From Psoroptes ovis (Eukaryota > Arthropoda > Arachnida > Sarcoptiformes > Psoroptidae): a stretch of DNA of 64,000 bases. Under the pieces are notes generated by a model that saw nothing but the letters and a program-made list of their open reading frames with translations, ran no database searches and was not told the origin of the DNA. Location: the NCBI GenBank assembly GCA_002943765.1, contig PQWQ01000011.1:434001-498000 (forward strand), in the 5' to 3' direction. Each line of letters starts with the position of its first letter. The first letter of the stretch is position 1. Positions 12,751-27,700 of the stretch are shown here, one piece after another. A program made the position numbers and the translations under genes.

Positions 12751-14904
12751 TCATTGATTTCGTTCATAGTATTGTTCGATTCGTGTTTGATAATGATGAT
12801 GATGATGAATGTCAGTCGATGTTATTGATTTTGATTTACTTTTTTTCGAAGAATCATGATTCTTATGCTTTTCAGAGCTTCGGGAATTTTTTTTCAATTT
12901 TTTTTGTCTTTGTGGAGTTGTAGTTGATGACGTTGATGATGATGATGATGATGATAATTTGAATGAATCAATATTATTTTCGCTATTATTATTATTATTT
13001 TTCGATGATGAAAATTTTTGCTGATCATCAGCAACTATTGATGTTAATTCAATACAAAGTTGTCTATTTAAGCAAATATCAATATGTCTATTTAAATCAT
13101 CATTTGTATTGAACAATGAATTTAATTGACAAATTGGACATTTTAAAAATTTTGCTTCTTCATTATTATTATTATTATTATCATTATTATTTTTATTAGT
13201 ATTATTATCATCATCGACGATTGTTATGTTCGATTCATTTTCATTATTATTCTCATCTGAATTTGATTTTGTTTCAATTTCTTGATTTGAGCATAAATTT
13301 AAATTAGCATTGTCTTCATTTTGATGATACAAGGACAATTCGTCAACATTGTCAAACATATAAATATCATTATCATCATCATAATTATTATTATTTTCAA
13401 TGTTTGGTTCCAATTCTGAATCGACTAGATTTTGTTCATTTTCAAATTCTGATGATTTTCTTTTAAGAAATTTTAACAATGTTGATTGATTATTATTGGA
13501 AGTATTATCATTAATTTCATTTGAATTGCATAAATTCGATGCTCTTAACCCGATTAATCTATATTTATTTTGAGGTGATTTTTCCATTTCTTGTGTCAAT
13601 AATTCTTTTGCGACATTGAACAATACATTTTCATCATCGGTATAGTGATCAATTGTTTTACATTTGATAAATGTATCGAAAGTGACTTTTTTCATTTTTA
13701 AAGTAATAGTTTTACATAATTGCTGTTCTTTTTTCAAATCTTTCGATAATCGATTGGAAATTTCTTTGATCAAATCACAAATTTGATCAAAATTGCTCAA
13801 TTCCCCAACAGTTCGTTCTCTGCTATGCGATTTTTGTTGTGTCGATTCTTCGTTTGATAAATGAGTTGAACCGATACCAAGATAAATGCGTAAATAATAA
13901 TCGATATCATTAAATAAACATGCCAATAAGGCTCGTTCATTATAAATATCGATCGCTTTATTAATGTTAAAGGCTGATAGTATATGATCCTTAACTGGGC
14001 CTATACCACAAAATTTTCTAATTGGAATTTGAGATACAAAATCCATGATTGTTTCTCGTTTTCCTTTGATCATGAATTGCCCGTTAGGCTTATTGATATC
14101 GGTACATACTTTAGCTAATAATGTATTGCATGATATTCCAGCACTTATCGTTAATTTTGATTCTTCATAAACTTTGCTGCGTATTTCTTCAACAATTTCA
14201 TATGCATATTGCCATATTTCATCTGAAAGTTCGTTCATTGCATATAAATCTTCAAGTGGAATTTTGTTTTTATCGGAAAAATTTTCGAAAACATAATCAG
14301 TTAGATCGATATAAACTTCATCTAATGAAAATGTTCGCATATTTGGATCATATTGATTGATAATATTCATAACGAATTCACTTTCTTTCATATAATTTCT
14401 GAAATTAGGACGGATCAATTTCAATTGTGGACAAAGTTTTTTTGCAATAAAACCAGCCATGGCTGAGCGTACACCAAATCGACGTGCAACATAATTACTG
14501 GTCGAAATCATAGCCATTGATCCGACAGCCATCGGTATATCAGCTAAAGATGGATCATTTTTTATTTCAACTGCAGCATAAAACATATCCATATCAAAAT
14601 GGACAATTATTTTATTCAGTATTCGATTTTGTTCAAGTCTGACAATGATTGAATCAGCTTTTTTCATTGCTTGTTCTCGTTGAATATCGGTAATCGATTC
14701 TGAACGTTGTTTCAATTTTCTAATTTGTTCATTGATACGTTTTTCACGTCGTTGTTGAAATGTATAAAAATTTGAACCTTTCGATGCTTCTTGAATAATT
14801 TGATCGATACGTTCTTTATCAAGGCCATCTAATCCAGCTTTATGAACATTTAGATTAATAAATTCTGGTTTATTAGTATCTGTATTCGTTTGATTAGGCT
14901 CCAT
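12751..14904 (-). CDS. POLK: DNA polymerase kappa (Y-family translesion polymerase), intronless
   Basis: 717 aa in one exon. Copies past bulky minor-groove damage in the nucleus. The N-terminal clasp helices (about 1-95, KAGLDGLDKERIDQIIQEAS) are specific to kappa. Palm motif I is VHFDMDMFYAAVE with Asp104 and Asp106; the second catalytic site is SLDEVYIDL with Asp195 and Glu196. The thumb helix-hairpin-helix is near 294-310 (IRKFCGIGPV), and the little-finger domain runs about 360-460. One ubiquitin-binding zinc finger of UBZ type has Cys589, Cys592, His607, Cys611. Two PCNA-binding (PIP-like) boxes are visible: QSTLLKFL at 473-480 and QTRIEQYY at 706-713, the latter at the extreme C-terminus. 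Asn/Asp-rich linkers lie between them. The ATG at 14904 gives the full clasp. The gene lies 0.8 kb downstream of the UTX stop, on the same strand. Confidence 0.95.
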   Translation of the reverse strand: MEPNQTNTDTNKPEFINLNVHKAGLDGLDKERIDQIIQEASKGSNFYTFQQRREKRINEQIRKLKQRSESITDIQREQAMKKADSIIVRLEQNRILNKIIVHFDMDMFYAAVEIKNDPSLADIPMAVGSMAMISTSNYVARRFGVRSAMAGFIAKKLCPQLKLIRPNFRNYMKESEFVMNIINQYDPNMRTFSLDEVYIDLTDYVFENFSDKNKIPLEDLYAMNELSDEIWQYAYEIVEEIRSKVYEESKLTISAGISCNTLLAKVCTDINKPNGQFMIKGKRETIMDFVSQIPIRKFCGIGPVKDHILSAFNINKAIDIYNERALLACLFNDIDYYLRIYLGIGSTHLSNEESTQQKSHSRERTVGELSNFDQICDLIKEISNRLSKDLKKEQQLCKTITLKMKKVTFDTFIKCKTIDHYTDDENVLFNVAKELLTQEMEKSPQNKYRLIGLRASNLCNSNEINDNTSNNNQSTLLKFLKRKSSEFENEQNLVDSELEPNIENNNNYDDDNDIYMFDNVDELSLYHQNEDNANLNLCSNQEIETKSNSDENNNENESNITIVDDDNNTNKNNNDNNNNNNEEAKFLKCPICQLNSLFNTNDDLNRHIDICLNRQLCIELTSIVADDQQKFSSSKNNNNNSENNIDSFKLSSSSSSSTSSTTTPQRQKKLKKNSRSSEKHKNHDSSKKSKSKSITSTDIHHHHHYQTRIEQYYERNQ

Positions 14905-15736
14905 GATTCAGGTCAAAATATTAACAATTTTTTACACGAATTTTCACTTGAATCACATTGCAATGTTTACATTTGAATTTTTTTCTGTTTTTTTTTCAAT
15001 TTGACAAAATGAACAATTGATACGTTGAAAGTAAGCTTAAAGTGTTGTTTTTTATTACTTTTCATTTTTTTCTCGATCAAAAATTGCATCGAAATTGATT
15101 CTAATCAATATAAATCCATTAATAATAAGACATCCTTCAAGCAACTAAAAAATCAAAAATATTTCCCACAAACAAACAAAAATTCCAATCAAAATTCATT
15201 CTTTCAATCATTTATTCAATCAATCATTAGCAAGTGAAACGAAGAGATCAATTGTTTTTAGTTTTTTAGATAAATATAAAAAAACCTGAATTAAAAACAA
15301 TTATTTTTTTTTGCATAAAGGACAATAATAGATAATTATTTAAATTAGATAAAAAATGATAGAAAAAAAATTTGCATTTTATATCATTATACAAATATTG
15401 GTACATAATAATAATAATATTGATACATAGATACATAAAAACAACAGACAAAAAAAATGAAATTGATTTTATCACAATTTTTTTCCCTATTAATATGTTT
15501 TAGTGGGTGTGTGGATGCGTTAGTGTGAAGATAAATATATGTGAATCAATTGAGATGAACAAAGTAAATTGTTATTTAAATAAAATTAATAAAAAAAAGA
15601 ATGGCTAAATGTATGAAAAGAAAAGAATAGAAAGGCGATTAATGTAACTTATGAAAATTTCAAGAGAATTGGATTCCATTGGAAATAATGAGCAAATTGA
15701 TCAATGACCAAAATCATTATATTTAGTATTAATGTA
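14905..15736. other. Spacer between POLK start and UTX stop
   Basis: Holds the polymerase kappa promoter and the UTX 3' untranslated region. An open frame at 15025-15237 looks like a signal peptide plus a short tail but begins with TTG and has no in-frame ATG. No other gene is visible. Confidence 0.55.
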
Positions 15737-18700
15737 TCAAGATGTTCCAACATTATTATTATTTTCTCCGTTTGTCGTTGCAGTATGAACACCATTACCA
15801 TTAATGGATGTGGTTGTAGTGATTTGATTGTTGCTGTTGTTATTATTACAATTATTATTATTATTATTATTTGAATTGACAGAAACAGTTGATGGTGTCG
15901 TCGTCGTCGTTGTTGTTGTCGATGTTGGTGGTGTAATCAATTGAAAATTATCATAAACTTTTGTCAATTCATCCAATTCATATTCTTCAAGTATGACAAA
16001 ATCATTCAATTCTTTATTCATTTTTTGTGCACAATAAAAACAATGGACAACATGTTTTCTATCCACTTCTTTGACAAATAATAAATTAAATACTTCAATC
16101 TAGTAATTATGAATAAATAAATGAATGTTATTAATTAATTTAGAGAAGAACCAATTAAAAACTCACATCACAAACAAGACAATAATGTACTGGCTCTTGC
16201 GAATCTCGCTGTCGTAATATTATTTTATGACCCATTTCATTGATGAAATTTGTCAACATAATTGAATATTTTAATGAACGCATCAAAGTTAATCTGTTTG
16301 TCGAAATGGAAAAAATTCAAATTTTATATAATTTAAAAATACAAAAATAAGAAAAAATAAAACTTACTTAATCATTGTAAAAATAGATTTATCCGATATT
16401 TTAACATTACGCGCTATATTCCATGATAAATTAATCATTGGCACGATTGATTTATAATTTTCATGTTTATTCCATTCATAACGTTTAATGGCTAAATCAT
16501 ATTGCAGCGATGTGAATGGGCCTACATTCCATGCAATGTTATTACACCAACCGATTGCTTGTACCCAATGAACAGTACCAGCACCTACCCAAACAATATC
16601 ACCCGGTTTTTGTACAAATCGATAAACTGGAACATGTTCAGCATAAAGATCATCTAATAATGGCCACCATGATCCATGTAAGTAATTTATATTATTTCTG
16701 TAAATTGATAAAAATTATTTTATGTAAATTTTGATTAAAATAAAGATATTAATCAAATACCTCTCACAAATATGATGAATAACACCCCAATATTCAGGTG
16801 CGACACCAAACCATTCGCAATCACCTGGACCAATATTGATATTTACAGAACAAAAGTTATTATTTTCTTGATGACCAGGCGTGCGACAACCAGGAATTTT
16901 CATATAAAGTTGAACGGAATTCATGCCAAGGATAGTATGTCCGACATGTGTCAGCATATTTGCTGCTGATGATACACGAGCGAATGGAGGTAGTTTGGCT
17001 AATTCTTGAAGTTGAATTTTCCATTTTTTAGGATCTGATAGATCAACATTCGTACCAAATTTAACAGGTTTGAACATGCTATATTTTTTATGCTTCTTCG
17101 AATTCCTGTGGTAATTGATCAATGAATGAATTTTTTCCCAAAGTAATTACAAAAAAAAACTTACTTGGAAAACGTTGAATTTGAATCGGAATCAGAGTCT
17201 CTGAAAACACTTGTGGAATTTTTATCCTTATCCTCTTTCAAAGATTCACTGAATGAAAGAGCTTGATAATGACCGTATCGAGCAATAGTTGTATGTGATC
17301 TTGTACTTTCACAATACCAAACCATATCTCGATGTTCAGGATCCCAATTTTCATCCGAAGGTTGCATATATTGACGTCTTACTTCAATATAATGATCAGG
17401 ATTTGATTCAACCAATGTTTTGGTTGAAAAAAGGCCTAAATCTAGCTTGAGCACAGAGGATAGGCCACGTATTACAGCAATGTGATTTGAAAGACAAAAT
17501 TGTTGAAGTTCGGGCGAAAAGGCCTCTTTTTTATTTTCAACCTATTAATTTTTTTCAATTAATTATTTTTTCTCAAAAACCAATCAATTCAATTTTTAGA
17601 CTTACATAAATACTGGGTGTTGGCGGATTTAATTTTTCTCTTGGTAAAGGTGGATATGGCGGATCAGGAGGATAAGGAGGATGGCCATCATCTGAGGTAA
17701 TACTGCTGATAATCCTCGTAGTTTTAGAGGAAAATTTTTTGCATTCATCAATTATTTGTTTTGCAGTCATATCGATTGATAATTTTGGCTGTTTGATGGA
17801 CGGATCATGACTAGAATCCGATGATAATAGCGATAAAATAGCATCCTCTTTATCTTTATTCGATCGTTGCTGACTAGACTGATTACAATAGTTTTCTTTT
17901 GAATCAATACCCGAATCATCGGATGATATCGTTTGATTGGACATTACATCACTATCCACCGAATATGAACGTTTTGATTTGTTCAAATATGTAAGTGATT
18001 GCTGTTTATTAACACATGCTTGAGCATTTGATGATGGTTGAAATGAATTTTTGTTACTATCATATGGAATTTGTTGCTGTTGAGGATGATTATAGGGAAT
18101 AACACTTGGGTGATGTTGATGTGCATGATGAACATGTGAATGGTGATTTTCTAGTTTAGCTATTTTGGCAGCATTATGATTGTTCATTAATGGATCATTA
18201 GGATCCAATAATGATTGTGAGGCAGCAGCTGATGATGAAAACGATTGATGACGCTTTGTAGCCATGTCATTGTCGATTGAATTATTCCAAGCTGTTTCTA
18301 ATGAAGGTAATTTTTGGGTGCTAAATTCATATGAATAGAAAATAATAAATTAATTGATATATTGATTTTCAATCAAACAAAAATTCGTGAAAATACCTTA
18401 AAGACATAATATTTTGTGATTTTAAATACTTGATACGTTCTATAATTCCGACTGGTAATGTTGATTTTTCTTTGGTAGTTTTCGTCGCATGCATGAAACA
18501 TTTTAATGCATCATAGAATTGATGATAAGTTTCATATAATAATCCAAGATTAATCCACGCTGCTGTATTGTCTTTATTTAATTGAACCGAACAAATATAT
18601 GCTTGTAAAGCATCGAATGGTTGATTTTGTTTTTGATAAAGTATACCAATTGAACACCATGTATTTGAGTTAGCTTCAGTTTTTTCTACAGAATGTCTAT

Positions 18701-21700
18701 ACGATATAAATGCATCATGTACTTGATTTAAATATGCATAACATCTACCAATATAATAATATGCTGTATATGGATCGCTATCTAATTCTATTGATTCATT
18801 TAAATATTTAATTGCTAAATGATAACGTTGATGTTGTTTCGATTGTTGATTTTGCTGTTGCTGCTGTTGTTGCGGTATATTATCGATCAATGGTAATGAA
18901 TCATGTGAATAATAAATCCAACCTAATTGTCGCAAACAATCGGCACGCAATGAACCTGATATGTCTTTAAGTTTTAATATTGACAAATATTGATCACGGG
19001 CAGTTTTTATTTTTCCTTCTAATTCATACAAATGAGCTATATGAAATTTAACTAAAGTAAAACAAACAATCAGAATAAAATAATGAATATCAATCTTAAC
19101 AAATTATCAACTTACTATCATTCTTGTCCAATGTACAAACATTTGAATCATTTAAAGCGATACGAAAATGCTGAAATCAAAATTTAATTATTGAAAAATA
19201 ATTTTTAATGAAATATTAGTGGTGTTTACCTTATGAGCAAGATTATAATGGTGAAGAAATTTATAAATGATCGCTAATCTTAAATGTGCTTCATTTGTCC
19301 GAGAAAATTGTCGATCTGTATATATTAATTGTTTAAATGATTTGATTGTCCTGTTTGAATTTTGAAATTTATTTAGGGAAAAAATGGAGAAAACAATGAA
19401 ATTAAATTAAAATGTTGAAAATTTCATTTGAAAAGTGATGATAATAAAATTTGACTTCAAATGTTGCGAATTGTTATTCAATATTTTGCTCAGAAAAAGA
19501 TTTTTACAATCGAAAAATATTTATTGCTTTAGCTGTAGGGTAGACCCTACTGAAAAAAAAAAACATAAAACCAACCAAAATAAAAGACCTTTTGGAACAC
19601 CGAAACTCAGGAGGGCGGAGGTTACAACCTAAACCAATAACACCATTTAAAAATTTAGGACATGTGTTTTTTTCGCTTTAAAACAAAATGATTCAAGGGA
19701 ACATTTGACATTAAAAAAAAATTTGGACCCTCTTGCTCTCTCTCTCTCTCTCTTTTCAATCCAAATCGCATTGGACCGAAACAAATCAACCAAAAATGAA
19801 TATGAACAAGGGATGAATATGAGATAATGATGATGGTGGTGGTAGCAACAATCAACCATGAGGAACACACAATAAACACATTTAAATAATAAATACATTT
19901 TGTAACAATAATGTTTAATATGTATGTTTTCAAGGGTGTAACTTTTAGTGCTTTTCATTTTTTTATAATTTCATTATTTGGCCATTTCATTTGATAATGA
20001 TTTAATAAATGATTGTCGGCTATTTATCAATCAATTAACAGGAAAAAAATAATGAATGAACGAAAATTACCTTTATCATTTCAAAAATGATCATTTTTTC
20101 ATTTTGAAAACATTTGAAATGACAAGCATTTGAAAATTCATAAGCAACAAAATAATTAAACAGAAAAGAAGCCCTTAAAAAAACCCTAAAAGCCCTCAAG
20201 TCTTCAATCAATCAATCAATCAATACATAAATAAATAAATGAATCAATCAATCAATCAATGGCCAACGAAAAGCTGACTAGTCCATAAGAGTTTCATCAA
20301 CAAAACAAGTTATAAAATAAACACAGCAATCATTCAAATTCAAATATTTAAATTTAAATTTGAATTTACCAAGGGATAACCGGATATTTATGTTTATTTT
20401 CTTCAAAATAATTTGATCTGTTTTTTCTTTCTTAAATTATGATTTCTTGAAATCTCCATTCATTGAGACAATCAAATTCTATTCTAATCAAACTCTAAAC
20501 TAATTAAAATAATTAATTCAAAATAATCGTTTTCGATGTAATTTTAATAAAACATTTTCGATTCTAAAAATATTCAATATTAAATACAGAATACCATATA
20601 ATTATCATCAAATACAATGCTTGCTTCAAGCCTTAATGTGTAATGTGCAATGTCTTAGCTTAATCTTTATTTCTATTTTAAATAGAAGAAAAATTCAAGA
20701 AATTTTCATAAAAACAGAAAATAAAAATTCTAAGTAATTTCGAGGTCAAAATCAATTCCATTCATCGATCATTACATATCGTTATATATATATGAGTGAT
20801 GCTGGCATGTGTGTTTGCGTGAAATGATTATGTAATTCGTCTATGTTTCTGGCTGTTTTAGGGCAATGTATTCATATTGATATTCTTTTTGATATATCAA
20901 GAAGAAGAAGATGAAGAAGGAATTATATTTGAAAAACTTGCAAAGAAATTGTATTCAACACATACATAAACATACATTCAAAAATATTATATAAAATGAT
21001 GATATTTACAAATAATGTTGATGATTATGATGATCATGATGATAATAACAACATTTCAAAACACACAAAATTTATATAAATGTCTAACCACTATCAATCT
21101 TTAGAAATTTTCGAAGAAAATTCGCTCAAGAATTTATGTGTGTTGATGTATGCATGATGTGTATGAGAGTGTGGGTAGAGGCAAATAACCTTGTTTTCGG
21201 TCAATATTTTTGTTATTTAATTTTGGTAGTATTTAATTCAAAAAGTTAAAGTTTATTATTCTTCTTCAAATGAAAAAAATTTAAAGAACATTCATTATAT
21301 ATAATTATATTCAATAATGATCATTACGAACAACAACCAACAAGAATTTTTGTTGTATTTTATCATAGGAATGAATAATATTGAATATATTTAAATTAGA
21401 ATCAGGATTATAACCAGAATATTCAAATAAATTCCAGTTAAAATACCGAGGAAGAATCGGATAGTGGTATTTGCTGTCAATTTCTTTGGAAAATTCTTGC
21501 GAAATTTTTAAATTAATTCTCATTAAATATTGATATACTTGCTCTATCATCATAATTCACTGGAAAGGCTTACCTTTTCTGTTATTTATTTTTCGAAAGA
21601 TAAGACAAGATAATTGTTTAAAGAGAAAAATGAACACAAAATTGATAATATTGTTGATGATAATGAAAATGAAATGAACACTTAATGTAGATATAGATCA

Positions 21701-24700
21701 ATTTCAAAAATTTTATTTCATAATTAAATGAACGGAATTATCGAATATTGGACGTTGGTGTGTAATTCTTGCAATTTTATGAATTGCAGAGGCAGATTTA
21801 TAATGAATTTATGATTGTTTTACAATTGATTATCAATTGATTGATTGATTAAATACAAATTATGAAAAATGATTAAGAATGAATATAAATGAAGAATACG
21901 AGGTAAATTTTTGACAAGAATCGTGAAATGTTTGAAATTTAAAATTTTTAAATTTTAAAAACTTTAATTCATGGTGATGATGATGAAACGATCATCAAAA
22001 TGTTGAATTGGAATCAATTTTGAGGTATAAAATTTTTTGATGGGGAATATGATTTAATTTCAAATTTAATCAAGATGAACACTGATGGATTAATATATCA
22101 AATAATGAATTGATCGATTATTTACAAAATCAGAAACAATATCATTTAATTTAATTTGATTCAAAACAAATTTTAAATCAAAAAACACACAAAATCAAAC
22201 CACATTTAGGGAGACATTCAATGAAGAGATCATATATTACAAAATATTAAAAGAATTCGATATTTTTCATATAAATTTCTTTGAAACAAAATTCTTTATT
22301 TCAAATGACAAGAATTATTAACAATTTCAATCATATTTATTTAAGAATATGAGCAAATTTCAATTTAAAATAAACAAAAATTTCAATGTTATTTATTATC
22401 ATCAAATTGAATCGTGTTTGTTTGCGTTTTTCATATGGTCATTTTCATTTTCGTAAATTAGCTAATTGGTTGCCGATCCAACATTTAAATGTTGATTTTG
22501 TTGGTCAACAAACATACACGAAACAAACAATTGAACACACACCACAAAGTATCTCAATAAAAAATTAAGAAAATTGTCTCAAACACTGAAAACTTTTGAA
22601 TATATGTATTTTCAAAGATGAACACAAAACAAAACCTGATGTAAGAAGTCCAAAAAAAAAAAAAAAAAAATTTTTCTTCTTCCACCAACAATCAACTAAC
22701 CAACCAAGCACAGATGGCCAACAAACTACTAATAACAACAAAAAAAAATCTCATTGTATGCATTTTAAAGTTCTGCTAATATAGACCAGAAAAAGCCAGG
22801 AAAAGAATATATGTTTTGTATGAGTGTGTGTTGTACGACGGATCTTCTCTTCAATTTTTCCATCAAATTGTTTGAAAGTTTCAAAGCTGAAGCAAATGCA
22901 GAAACACATTCATATATATCAATGAGCTTATATGCTTCTTACATGTAAGTTTCTGTGTGTTTGTATGTGAACCATAAAAGATAATTTTTTTCGTATTTTT
23001 CCTAATTCAAAAGTGTATGTTTGTCATAGCAAAGCATTACATTGCAAACAACCAACCAAATAAACAAATAAATAGATAAACAAATGAATGAATGAATGAA
23101 TGAATGAATGAATCAATGGAACCAACAAACAACCAAACTAAACAGCCAAAACACATGATCATCTTGGCTGCTGCTGGTTGATGGTTGGTGATGATGATGG
23201 TTGGTGGTGGTGGTGGTACTGGTGGTGATGGTGTTCATCGTCGTTGTTGATGTTGATTGTGACGATTTCATGTCTTAGTTTAGAGTTCAACACAATACGC
23301 TTGCACTCGCTATTCACATATGCACATCGATCAACCGAAACAGAAAACCAACCTAACTCAAACACACATGCAGAACACACACACGACCAGAAAAATTCAT
23401 TGATCCCGAAAACAAAATGAAATGAAATTAAATAAATGAATGAAGAAGCAGAGAAGAGAATACAATAGATTTGTTCATTTAAAAAGATTTTTAAATGGAT
23501 TTCATGCTAATATATTTAAATTGGGTTGTCCGAAAAGTAGATTCGTATTAAATCGATTGGATACCGATCGAAAATCGGCAAAAACTTTTCGGACAACCCG
23601 ATATATAAATGAATGTGAGGAAAAAATATATCTACACATTTTGCTACTATCATTGCCGCATATATAATTGTGTGTTTGATTGTGTATATGTGGTGAATCA
23701 TGATTATTATTATCATCATCAATTAATTGTGTATCATTTTTTTTCTTTCTTTTTAGTTGATTTAATTGTATCAATATCGATTTTCATAATCATCAACATT
23801 ATTATTATTGATGATAATCGAATAAACATAAATTTCTATAGAATATTGCAAGCAATTTCATACATTCTTTCTTTCATACATCATCATTAGCATTATCACT
23901 GACATTATCAGATGTATGATATATTTTTCAATATCAAAAATCAAGAGAGAATCGAGAGAAAAATGAAAAAATTGAAAATAAAACAATCAATCAATTCAAT
24001 GGACATATGCGAAACTTGGAATTGAATTCGAATAGATTCTGGTTTGCTGCATACACACATATATATTCCATTGTATTATCATGATTCTCATTTAATAAAA
24101 TATATGAACAAACGAAATAAAATGTTAAACGAACATATGAACAAATATTATACAATACTTCCTATAGAATTCAAAATCATATGATGATCATGATGGTGCT
24201 GATATTGCAGCAGCATCAGCAGCAGCAGCAGTAGCTACTTACTAATAAACACTTTTTAAAATTCAATTCAAATAATTTAAAATCATGCCACTTCCATTTA
24301 AATTTAAAAAAATTTAAAAATGAACCTTTTAAAATTTAAAAGGTTAGGTGAAAGTTGAATACCAGTGAAAATATAAAATAAAAACAACAAACAAAAACCT
24401 ACGCACGTTTTTTTTCTCTGGTATTCAAAATGCAGTCAATGTATTTTTTCATGTTCATTGTTTAAAGTTTATTGAAATGAAAATCATTATTTTTTTCTCA
24501 GATCAAAAAAAAATCATGATTTAAGGGAAAAAATGATTGGAAAATCAATTGATTTCAATATTACATTCAATTCGATATTGTTTAATTCATTCAATTTTGC
24601 ATTGTATTTTAGCTATTTGTGTTATTTTTTCGGTGCATTTTAATAATTCATTGTATTCATTTGATGTGTATTCAGTGTATTCAATGTATCATTCACCATC

Positions 24701-27700
24701 ACCATCATCACCAGCATCAGCCGACAACATGGTTAGGGTCACGTACCCTACATACACCGAGAGAGAGAGAGAAAATTTTTAAGCGGAGAAATTGAATGAA
24801 TTTTACATTCAATTCAATACGATTCAATGAGAGAACATAAAATATTACAATACGCAGCCTGTATATGGCTATATGTTTTTTCATTTCAATGCTTTATTTT
24901 TTTTGGGTTTCATTGATGTTTATTGGCCTCTGTTTAAGTGTATTGTCAGTGTCAGTGTTTGTTGTTCGCTTCTCGGGTATACATGGTTTCTCACACAGTT
25001 TCACATGCACAAACAAACACATCAATTTTAGTGAAAATGTGAATCATATAAGAATTGAAATGAAAAATTATTAAATTCTTAATACACAAACACACACACA
25101 CGAAAAACGGATGTGTAATATAATAATGATGGAATATAATAATATTGATGAAAATAATCAAATATAATATAAACAAATACAAATAAATATAAATGTGTGT
25201 TATCAAGTGTGAATGAATCAATGTGAACATATGAATGAACACATACATGAATTGAATTCATGAGATTGTTTATTTATTTCATTCATCATTCATTTCTATC
25301 AATGACCAATGTTTTTTTCGTGACCTTTACGAAAGGATTATTTGAATATACTCTGTGAAAAATAATATTCATTGATTCTAAGAGCTTCCGGACAAGGTTC
25401 ATTGCTGAAATTTATTTGTTTTCAATGTATTTTCAATGAGAAAACAAATAAAATAATTTTATTTACGGAAATAATTATGAACAATTAATAAATTTGTCAA
25501 AGGTTAACTTAATTTCAAAAGAAAAAAGGTTTTTAATGGTCAAAAATTGAGAATTGTTTCATTGAATCAATCTTTTAGTTATTTTCGCTCGTATTTTAGT
25601 TATTTTAAAATAAAAATAGAAACAGTTGACCAAAACAAAAAGAAACGATTCATCAGAATCAGAGGCCATTTTCGACTCTCAAAATAGCCTCAACAAATGC
25701 CTTTGACCTTTTACACAGAAAAAAATGATCAATAATTGTCTGAATACTGAATCATCACACATTTGGTATGATTATTTTATTTATTTATTCTTATTTATTT
25801 GTTTGTTGTTGATAATATAAATGGTGTTGAACAATGATAATACTGAACGATCATAATAATGATTGAAACATAATTGAACATAATCGTCTTCATCATCATA
25901 CGATCATCATTGTTATTTTATATTCGTTATAACTTCGAATCTAACGAATAGATAATTGATCTTTGTCTTCTTCTTTATTTTCTCGATGATTGACCATCTT
26001 ATTTCAATACACAAACACACAATTAAACAACCAGACACAATGCATTCGAATATCAATAAATAAATGGTAAAAACAGCTGCATTCAAATCGAAGAAGACAC
26101 AAAAGACAAAAAAGAACGAAAAACATCAATCATCTAAAACACTGTTCATGGAGAAAACTCATTAAATATTTCCAAGTAAATAACCAGTAACTATTATAAC
26201 CATCAAAACCAATACAACAATTATCATAGTCATCATCATCATATTCATCAGAACCACCATCATAATCATCATAACCACCAGTACACGCACACACCCTACA
26301 CCCTCTAATTTGAAAGACATGAAAATGAAAACATTTTACAGATGGTTTACATTAGAAATTCATTCTAAATATAAAGATATGAGACATATTAATCGATTGA
26401 AGCATCAAATAATAATAAGATTCGACATAATTTAAATAAAACAATTGGATTATCATATGTTTTCATAAATTCAATTCAAATCAATTGTTGACCATCAATT
26501 TTTTCATTTCATTGCCATTTCACTATTCAAATATCTTTCTAAGATTATATTTTATTAAGTATTTGATGCATTATCATCATCATCATTATCAAGATGGTCA
26601 TCATTATTATCAACACGATCATCTTTATCATTACTGATGAGATTGTACAATGTATACTTATGTACGAAGATATAGATCAAGCTAAGAATGGCAAGAATTT
26701 ACTTGTGTGTATTTTCTATTTCAACAGGTAAACCCAAAATAAGCCAAAAAAAGATAGAATAAAGATACAAAATATTATTTTATATTTCATTATTTTTGAT
26801 GATAAAAAAAATATATAATTTTATCTTATTTTACAAACATTCAAACCTGTTTGGTAAGATCTAAACATCATCATCATCATCTTGATCTTCATATATTCAT
26901 CATTATTATCATCATAAACAACAGGAAAATCTTAGCCAAAAAAAAATCAATGAGTCAGTCAGTCAATCATTAAAAGATGTGATGTTCAGATATATGGGGC
27001 CTTGCCCATATATATTTATTCTTTTATTATTTTACACTTGGATGAATATGATTATTATTAAGATTTTGTGGTGAACAAAAAGATGAAAATTAAATTCAAA
27101 ATTCATTCTAAGAACAGCATGTTTTACACAATCGAATTTCGTTTAGAATAAGGAAAATAAATAAAAAAAATGAAATTATAAAGGTGACAAGAAATGATTT
27201 AAACGATCATCATCATTAATCAATCAAATTGGTGTCAAATTATCATTGAAATATATTCAAGATAAGATAATGTGGTAGTCTTAAGCACGAATTTGGTTAT
27301 ATTGAACATAAAAAAATTGGAGAAAAAGTAAAAAAAAAACTAAACAATAATCAAAGATTAATTTCAAAATTCACTTGTTCATCGCATTCACTCGTTCACA
27401 TATATGAATGACATTATTATTATTATTATTATGGTCTATCGTTATGGTTTATGATTATTTTTATCAATTAAACAACCAAAAATGCAATATTTTTTTTAGT
27501 TGTAATAAAAGACTTATGACAATAAATAGTTATGAATAAATAAACATAAAAACTGGCAAATCCGGTGAAAAAATGAATGGAAATAAATAAATAAGTGATA
27601 AGAATCCGGTTGCCATTCATGGAAATTGAGGACAACGAATCTTTAATCATCATCATCAACAACATCAATGCAACATGTTTAAGTGATATCAAAAAAAGGG

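Noticed and set aside
15025..15237. Frame resembling a secreted peptide (hydrophobic start, 70 codons)
   Set aside because: It begins with TTG, has no in-frame ATG, and a stop lies four codons upstream; not supported as a gene.
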